Part shown: one piece after another, positions 7,048-16,000 of the stretch
Numbering within the stretch: the first letter of the stretch is position 1
Layout of the letters: the number at the start of each line of letters is the position of its first letter
Origin: Streptomyces sp. CB01580
Lineage (GTDB): Bacteria > Actinomycetota > Actinomycetes > Streptomycetales > Streptomycetaceae
Assembly: GCF_001905795.1 (NCBI RefSeq)
Contig: NZ_LIXJ01000017.1
Location: forward strand, 62,001 to 126,000
Reading direction: 5' to 3'
DNA: 64,000 nucleotides
The notes under the pieces: model-generated
Told to the model about the DNA's origin: nothing
Seen by the model: the letters and a program-made list of their open reading frames with translations, nothing else
Database searches by the model: none
Translations under genes and position numbers: made by a program

Positions 7048-10000
7048 TCAGTCGAAGCTGCCGAGCTCCTCGTCGAGGATGCCGAAGAGTTCGTCAGCCG
7101 TGGCCGATTCCAGGCCCTTGCCGGCGTCCGTGCCGTCGGTCGTCGGATCCGGGTCGTCCCAGCGGGCGGTGAGGGCTCGGAGACGGGTCGCCACACGGGC
7201 GCGCCGGTCGTCGTCGAGGGCGGTGGGCTCCAGGGCGGTTCCCAGCAGGGTTTCCAGGCGCGCCACTTCGGCCTCGATGTCGACGGGCGCGTCGTCGGAG
7301 CGCTCGATCCCCGGGGAGCCCAGCTCCTCGTACAGGTGCTGGGCGAGGGCCTCGGAGGTCGGGTGGTCGAAGGTGAGCGTGGTGGACAGGCGCAGTCCGG
7401 TCTCGGCACCGAGGCGGTTGCGCAGTTCCAGGGCGGCGAGGGAGTCCACGCCGAGGTCGCCGAGGGGGCGTTCGGGATCCACGGCGCTGCCGGAGCCGTG
7501 TCCGAGGACATCGGCGACGTGTGCGCACACGGTGTCGACGAGCAGGCGCATCGCGGCCTCGGCGCCGAGGCCGGTGAGCCGTCGCGGCAGCGACTCCGCG
7601 GGCTGCGGGGCGGACGGAGCGGCGGTGGCCGTCCGAACCGTGCGGCGGGATGCGGCCGGCGTCGGGGCGAGGGCGCGGACCAGGGCGGGGGCGTCCTCGG
7701 TGATCCGGACGCGTACCGGCAGGACCAGCGGGGCATCGGTGGTGAGGGCCCGGTCGAAGAGGGTCAGCGCCCGGTCGGCGGGGAGCGGCAGGATGCCGTC
7801 GCGGGCCAGTCGGCGCAGTTCGGTCTCGCCGAGTCCGGCCGCCATGCCCTCGCCGGTGTCCCACAGCCCCCAGCCCAGGGACAGGGCGGGGAGGCCCTGG
7901 GCGCGCCGGTGGGCGGCGAGGGCGTCCAGAAAGGCGTTGCCCGCCGCGTAGTTGGCCTGCCCGGCGGCTCCGAGGGTGCCCGCCGCGGAGGAGAAGAGGA
8001 CGAAGGAGTCCAGGTCGAGGCCGCGGGTCAGCTCGTGGAGGTGCCAGGCGGCGTCGGTCTTGGGCCGCATCACCGCCTCCATACGCTCCGGGGTGAGGTC
8101 GGTGAGCAGTGCGTCGTCCAGGACCCCCGCGGCGTGCACCACGGCGGTCAGCGGGTGGGCGTCCGGTACGGAGGCCAGGAGTCCGGCCACGGCGGCGCGG
8201 TCGGTGACGTCGCAGGCGGCGACGGTCACCCGCGCTCCGGGGGCGACGGGTTCCTCGCGCGTCTGCGGATCCGTGCCCGTGTCCCCGTCCGGTGTCCGGC
8301 CGCCGCGGCCGACGAGCAGCAGGTGGCGGGCGCCGTGGCGTTCGGCCAGGTGGCGGGCGAGCAGGCGGCCGAGGCTGCCGGTGCCGCCGGTGATGAGGAC
8401 GGTGCCTTCGGGGTTCAGCGGGACGGTGGGCGCGGGCCCGGGTGCCGTCTCGGGCACGGTCCCCGGCGCGTCGGTCCGGGCCAGCTCCGGTACGTACACC
8501 GTGCCGCCGCGCAGGGCGAGTTCGGGCACGCCGGTGGCGACGGCGGCGGGCAGTGCGGCGGCCGAGGCGGGGTCGCCGTCGGTGTCGGCCAGCACGAATC
8601 GTCCGGGATGTTCGACGGCGGCGGACCGCACCAGGCCCCAGATCACGGCCTGGGCCGGGTCCGGCGGCCCGTCGACGGCGACCGCGTGCCGGGTGACGAC
8701 GACCAGCGGCTCGTCCGCCGGACCGTCGGCAAGGTGGTTCCGGAGCGCGGTCAGGGTGCGTACGGCGGTCTCGCGGGCGAGGGCCGGCAGGTCGTCGGCG
8801 ACGCCCGCGGCGGGGTCCGCGGTCATGGTGAGGGTGCGGGGGCCGGGCGCCGTCGCGTCGGCGGGCGCCTCCAGCCGGGTCCAGCGCAGGGTGAGCAGTT
8901 CGCCGGGGGCGGGCGCCGCGGCGTTCAGCTGCTCGGCCGTCACCCGGCGGATGCGCAGCGACGCCGCCTCGGCGACCGGTGCGCCCGTGCCGTCGTACAG
9001 GCGCAGGGTCATGCGGTCGGTGCCGTGCGGGGTGAGCCGCAGGCGCAGGACCCTGGCGCCGGTGGCGTACAGGGTGACGCCCTCCCAGGAGAAGGGCAGG
9101 GTCATGACGGTCGGGTCCTGGCCGTCGAGCAGGTCGATGGCGTGCAGCGCGGAGTCCAGCAGGGCGGGGTGCAGTCCGAATCCGTCGGCCGGGTCGGGAC
9201 CGGGGAAACTGACGGGGTCGAGGTCGCTGCCCGGTCCGGGGTCGATTCCGAAGTCGACTTCGGGCAGGGCGAGTTCGGCGAATACTTCGTCGCCGAGTCG
9301 CCAGGCGGCGCGCAGGCAGCGGAACGTGGGACCGTAGCCGTAGCCCTGTTCGGCGAGGTGGTCATAGGTGCCGGTGACGTCGACGGGGACGGCGCCCGTC
9401 GGCGGCCAGGCCGTCACGGGGTCCGGTTCGGGCACGGGCCGGGGGGCGAGGACGCCGGTGGCGTGCCGGGTCCAGTGTGCGTCGGTCTCCTCCGGGCGGG
9501 CGTGCACCGTGAGCCGCCTGCGCCCGTCGGCGTCGGGGGCCTCGGCGGCCACCTGGAGCTGGACGGATCCGTGACCGGGCAGGGCCAGGGGCCGTTCCAG
9601 GGTGAGTTCCTCCACCTGCGGGCAGCCGGTGCGGTCGCCCGCCTGGAGGGCGAATTCGACAAAGGCGCTGCCGGGAACGAGGACGACGCCCGCGACGGCG
9701 TGATCGGCCAGCCAGGGGTGGGTTGCCGGGGAGAGACGGCCGGTCAGCGCGACCGTGTCGGCGGCGGCCAGGGTGAGGGCGGTGCCGAGCATCGGGTGCC
9801 CGGTCGCCGTTCCGTCCGTTCCGTCGGTGCGGGCGGCGCCGGGCCCGTCGGTCAGCCACAGCCGCCGCCGCCGGAAGGCGTACGTCGGCAGTTCGACGCG
9901 GCGCGCCCCGGTGCCGGCGAAGGCCCGCGGCCAGTCGACGGCGAGGCCGCGGACGTGGGCGGTGCCGAGGAGCGCGGCGAACGTGGCCTCCTCGTCGCGG

Positions 10001-13000
10001 TCGCGGCGCAGGGCCGGGACGAAAGCCGACCGTTCCGGGTCGGTGACGGCGTGCGCGCCCATGGCCGACAGGACGGCGTCGGGGCCGAGTTCGAGGAAGG
10101 TGCGTACGCCGTCGGCCTCCAGGGCGCGGACCGCGTCGCCGAACCGGACGGCCTCGCGGGCGTGGCGCACCCAGTACTCGGGCGTGCACAGCTCGTCCTC
10201 GGTGGCGTGCGTGCCGGTGACGTTCGAGACGAGCGGGATCGCGGGCGCGGCGTAGCGCAGTTCGCGGGCGGTCTTCTCGAACTCGGCGAGCATCGGGTCC
10301 ATCAGCGGCGAGTGGAAGGCGTGGCTGACCCGCAGCCGCTTGACGCGGCGGCCGGTGAAGGCGGCGGCGACGGCGTCCACGGCCGCCCGGGTGCCGGAGA
10401 CCACGACCGCCCGGGGACCGTTGACGGCGGCCACGGACACCTCGGGGCCCAGGTGCGCCAGCACTTCGTCCTCGGTCGCGTCCAGGGCGAGCATCGCGCC
10501 GCCGTCGGGCAGGGCCTGCATGAGCCGGCCGCGCGCGGTGACCAGCCGGGCGGCGTCCGCGAGGTCCCAGACACCGGCGGCGTGCGCCGCGGCCAGTTCC
10601 CCGATGGAATGGCCGGCCAGCCGGTCCGGCCGTACGCCGTACGCCTCCAGCAGCCGGTAGAGGGCGGTCTCCACGGCGAACAGGGCGCTCTGCGTGTAGA
10701 GGGTGTGGTCGAGCGACTCGGCCTCCTCGGTGCCGGATCCGGCCCACATCACCTCGCGCAGCGGGCGGTCCAGATGGGCGTCCAGGGCCTCGCACGCCTC
10801 GTCGAGGGCGCGCCGGAAGAGGGGGTGGGCGTCGTACAGGCCACGCCCCATGCCGAGGCGCTGGGCACCCTGTCCGGTGAACAGGAACGCGGTCCGGCCC
10901 GCGACGGGACGGCCGCGTACGACGGTGTCGGTGGTGCCGACGCTCGCGGCGGCGTCGGCGCGTACGGCTGTCCCAGGGGTACGGGCCCCGGCCAACGCGT
11001 CCAGCGCGGCGAGGAGTTCGTCCTTGTCTCGGGCGACGACGGCGGCACGGTGGGTGAGGGCGGCGCGTCCGGTGGCCAGGGTGTGGGCGAGGTCGGTGAT
11101 CCGTTCGTCGGCGGCGGTGCGCAGCCGGGCGGCCTGTGCGGCCAGGGCCTCGGGGGTGGCACCGGAGACGACCACGGGCAGCAGCGGGGCGTGGGGTTCG
11201 GTCCCGTCGTGCGCGGGGGTGTCCTCGTCGGGGGCCTCCTCCAGGATCACGTGCGCGTTCGTACCACTGATCCCGAACGACGACACCCCCGCACGCCTGG
11301 GACGATCCCCCCGCACCCACTCCCGCCCCTCCGTCAACAACCGCACCCGCCCCGAACCCCAGTCGACCTTCCGCGACGGCTCGTCCACATGCAACGTCGC
11401 CGGCAACCACCCCGCCCCCATCGCCAGCACCATCTTCATCACACCCGCCACACCCGCAGCCGCCTGCGCATGCCCCACATTCGACTTCACCGACCCCAAC
11501 CACAACGGATCCCCACCCCCACGACCCCGCCCATACGTCGCCAACAACGCCTGCGCCTCGATCGGATCACCCAACACCGTCCCCGTCCCATGCGCCTCCA
11601 CCACATCCACCCCACCCCCCGACACACCCGCAGCCACCCACGCCTCACGAATCACCCGCTGCTGCGCCGGACCATTCGGCGCCGTCAACCCATTCGACGC
11701 ACCATCCTGATTCACCGCCGAACCCCGCACCACCCCCCACACCCGACGCCCCGACCGCCGCGCATCCGACAACCGCTCCAACACCAGCACACCGACGCCC
11801 TCGGACAGCGCCGTGCCGTCCGCCCCCTCGGCGAAGGACTTGGCGCGGCCGTCGGCGGCGAGGTTGCGCTGCCTGCTGAAGTCCACGAACGTGTCGACGG
11901 TCGACATCACGGACACGCCACCGGCCAGGGCCAGGCCGCATTCCCCCCGCCGCAGCGCCTGCGCCGCCAGGTGCAGCGCCACCAGCGACGAGGAGCACGC
12001 CGTGTCCACGGTGAGCGCCGGACCCTCCAGACCCAGGGTGTAGGCGATACGGCCGGAGGCGATACTGCCGAGGCTTCCGTTGCCGAGGTAGTCGCGCACG
12101 GCCTCGGGGACGTCGCGCAGCCTGCTGCCGTAGTCGTGGTACATGACCCCGGCGAACACGCCGGTGCGGCTGCCGCGCACGGAGTGCGGGTCGATGCCGG
12201 CCCGTTCCAGCGCCTCCCAGGAGGTCTCCAGCAGCAGCCGCTGCTGCGGGTCCATGGCGAGGGCCTCGCGGGGGCCGATGCCGAAGAAGTCGTGGTCGAA
12301 GTCGGCGGCGTCGTAGAGGAATCCGCCCGCGCGGGTGGAGCAGTGGCCGGGCTTGCCGGGCTCCGGGTCGTACAGGGTGTCGAGGTTCCAGCCGCGGTCG
12401 TCGGGGAACGCGCCGATGCCGTCCACGCCGTCCGCGACGAGCCGCCACAGTTCCTCGGGCGTGGTGACGCCGCCGGGGTAGCGGCACGCCATCCCGACGA
12501 TCGCCACCGGCTCGTCCGGTTCGTACGCCGCTCCGGGGACGACGGCCTTGATCCCGGTGGAGACCTCGGCGTCCTCGGGGTCCGCGCCGAAGAGTTCCGT
12601 CTTCAGGTACCTGACCAGGGCCTCGGCGTCGGGGTGGTCGAAGACGAGGGTGGCGGGCAACCGGAGGCCGACGGCGTTGCCGAGGCGGTTGCGCAGCTCG
12701 ACCGCGGTCAGCGAGTCGAAACCGGCCTCGCGGAAGGAGCGGCGCGGGTCGAGCACCATGTCCGCGCCGTGCCCGAGGACGGCCGCGACCTGGGTGCGGA
12801 CCAGTTCCGTGAGCGCCGCGTGGCGTTCGGCGGCGCCGAGGGCGGCCAGCCGTTCGGCGGCGGAGACGGCGGTGGCGCGGGAGGCCGCCGTACGACGGGC
12901 GGGTGCGGGCACCAGAGCGCGCAGCACCGCCGGGACGTCGTCGGCACCGCGCAGGGCGCGCGGGTCCAGGCCGACGGGCAGCAGCAGCGGTACGTCGGCG

Positions 13001-16000
13001 GCGAGCGCGGCGTCCAGCAGCCTCAGCCCCTGCTCGGTGGGCAGGGGCCGGACCCCCGCACGTGCCATGCGCTCCACGTCGGCGTCGGTGAGGTGGGCGG
13101 TCATCCCGGTGCGCTGCTCCCAGAAGCCCCAGGCGAGGGAGAGCGCGGGCAGGCCCTGGGCGGCGCGGTGGGCGGCCAGGCCGTCGAGGAAGGCGTTGGC
13201 GGCGGCGTACCCGGACTGGCCCGCGCCGTCGATCGTGCCCGCGGCCGAGGAGAAGAGGACGAACGCCGACAGGTCCAGGTCACGGGTCAGCTCGTGCAGG
13301 TTCCAGGCGGCGTCCGCCTTGGGCCGCAGGACGGCGTCCAGTCGCTCGGGGGTCTGATCGGTCACCAGTCCGTCGTCCAGGACCCCGGCGAGGTGGATCA
13401 CCGCGGTCAGCGGGCGCTCCGCGGGCATGTCGGCCAGCAGCGCGGCCAGTTGGTCGCGTTCGGCGGCGTCGCAGCGGGCGACGACGACCTCGGTGCCGCG
13501 TTCGGCGAGATCACCGAAGTCGTCGGAGGCGGTGCCGCTGCGGCCGGCCAGGACGAGGCGGCGCACGCCGTGCTCGGTGGCCAGGTGCCGGGCGACCACG
13601 GCACCGAGCACTCCCGTGCCCCCGGTGATGAGCACGGTGCCGTGAGGATCCGGCGCGGGGCGGTCAAAAGCGGGTACGGCGGCCGTTCCCGTTACGGCGG
13701 CACGGGCCAGCCGGGGTACCCGTACGGTGCCCTCGCGCAGGGCCAGTTGCGGTTCCCCGCTCGCCGCGGCGGCGCGCACGGCCTCGGTGACCCGGTCGGT
13801 GGCGGAGACACCGGGGCCGGAGGCACTTTCGCCGCCGTCGTCGTGGGCGACGGCGTCCACCAGGACGAAGCGGTCGGGGTGTTCGCCCTGGGCCGCCCGG
13901 ACCAGGCCCCATACGGCGGCGCCCGCCAGGTCGGTGACGTCCTCCGCGCCGGTGGCGACCGCGCCGGCGGTCAGGACCACCAGCCGGGCCCCGGCCGTAC
14001 GCTCGTCCGCCAGCCAGTCGCGCACGGCGGCGAGGACCCGCCCGGTCACCGCGCGCACCCCTCCCACCGGGTCGCCGCCGTCACCGCTCACCGGCAGGAC
14101 CACCCAGTCCGCCGCGGCGTCCGCCGCGGCCGTGCCCCGCTCGTCCAGAACGGCGTACGCGGGCGCGTCCGCCACCGGTACGGGCAGCGCCTGCCAGTCC
14201 AGCCGGTACAGGTCGTCGTCCCGGACCGGGGAGGTCAGCGCCGCCGGGTCGACCGGCCTGGAGACCAGGGCCTCCACGGCGGCGACCGGTGCGCCGGTCG
14301 GGTCGGCCAGGTCCAGGGAGAGCGTGTCGCCGCCCCGGATGCGGACCCGCAGGGCGGTGGCCCCGGACGCGTACAACGACACGCCGGTCCAGACGAAGGG
14401 CAGCCGCGCCGCTCCCTGCCCCCGCGCGCCGGGGGCGTCGGTGTCCGGCGGGGCCGTGCGCAGGCCGTCGGCGTGCAGGGCCGCGTCGAACAGGGCCGGG
14501 TGCAGGCCGAACGCACCTGCCTCATCGGGAAGTTCGACCTCGGCGAAGGTCTCGTCGCCACGCCGCCAGACCGCGCGCAGGCCCTGGAAGGCGGGCCCGT
14601 AGTCGTAGCCGAGCGCGGCCAGTGTGTCGTAGGCGTCGTCCACCGGCACCGGTTCCGCGCCCCGGGGCGGCCACTGCGCGAGGTCGAAGCCGGGCGGGGC
14701 GGTCCGCGGGGCGAGCAGCCCGGTGGCGTGCGCGGTCCAGTCGGTGTCGTCGGCACCCTCGGGGCGGGAGTGGACGCTCAGCGCGCGGTGACCGTCCTCG
14801 TCGGCGGCGGCCACGTGCACCTGGAACTGGACCGCCGCCCGGCCGGGCAGCACCAGCGGTGCCTGGAGGGTGAGTTCGGCGACGTGCCCGTACCCGAGTT
14901 CGTGGCCCGCGCTCAGCGCCAGCTCCACCAGCGCGGTGCCGGGCAGCAGGGGGGTGCCCGAGACCGCGTGGTCGGCCAGCCAGGGCGTGGTGGACACGGA
15001 GAGCCGGCCGGTGAACAGGGTGCCGCCCCCGGCGACCTGGACGGCCGCGCCCAGCAGCGGATGGGTGGTGGCCCGCAGCCCGGCGGCGGTGACGTCGCCG
15101 GAGGCCGCGGACCGGCCCAGCCAGTAGCGCTCGCGCTGGAAGGGATACGTGGGCAGATCGGCGGCGCGCACCGGCATGCCCGTGAACACCTCCGACCAGT
15201 CGACCGGGACACCCGCCACGAACGCCTCGCCGAGCGAGGTGAGCAGGCGCTCGGCCCCGCCGTCGTCGCGGCGCAGCGAGCCCAGCCCGGTGACGGTCGC
15301 GCCCACGGCGTCGGCGGTCTCCTCGATGCTGTTCAGCAGCACCGGGTGCGGGCTGCACTCGACGAAGATCCCGTATCCGGAATCGAGCAGGGCCCGGGTG
15401 GTCGGCTCGAACAGCACGCTCCGGCGCAGGTTCGTGTACCAGTAGTCGGCGGTCAGCGCGGTGGTGTCCAGCACGGCACCGGTGACGGTGGAGTAGAACG
15501 GTACGTCTGCCGCCCGGGCCCGTACGCCCGCGAGGTCGGTGAGCAGCCGTTCGCGGATCGACTCGACGTGGGCGCAGTGCGAGGCGTAGTCCACCGGCAG
15601 CCGCTTGGCCCGGCCGCCGTCCGCGACGATCGTCCCGCGCAGCGCGTCGAGCACGTCGGCGTCCCCGGAGAGCACCACCGACGAGGCGCCGTTGACCGCG
15701 GCCACGGCGACCCGCCCGTCATGGGCGGCGACGAGTTCGCGCGCCCGGGACTCGGGCAGCGCCACCGACATCATGCCGCCGCGGCCACAGGCGCCACGAC
15801 CCGAACCGGTGGGCCCCGAACCGGTGGGCCCGGAGGCACCGTTCCCGGGAGCGGCCCCGGAATCGGCGGGCCCGGAGAGCACCTCCGCGATGGCCCGGCT
15901 GCGCAGGGCCACCACGCGGGCCCCGTCGGACAGGCTCAGCGCGCCCGCCACGCACGCGGCGGCGATCTCGCCCTGGGAGTGCCCGATGACGGCGGCGGGC

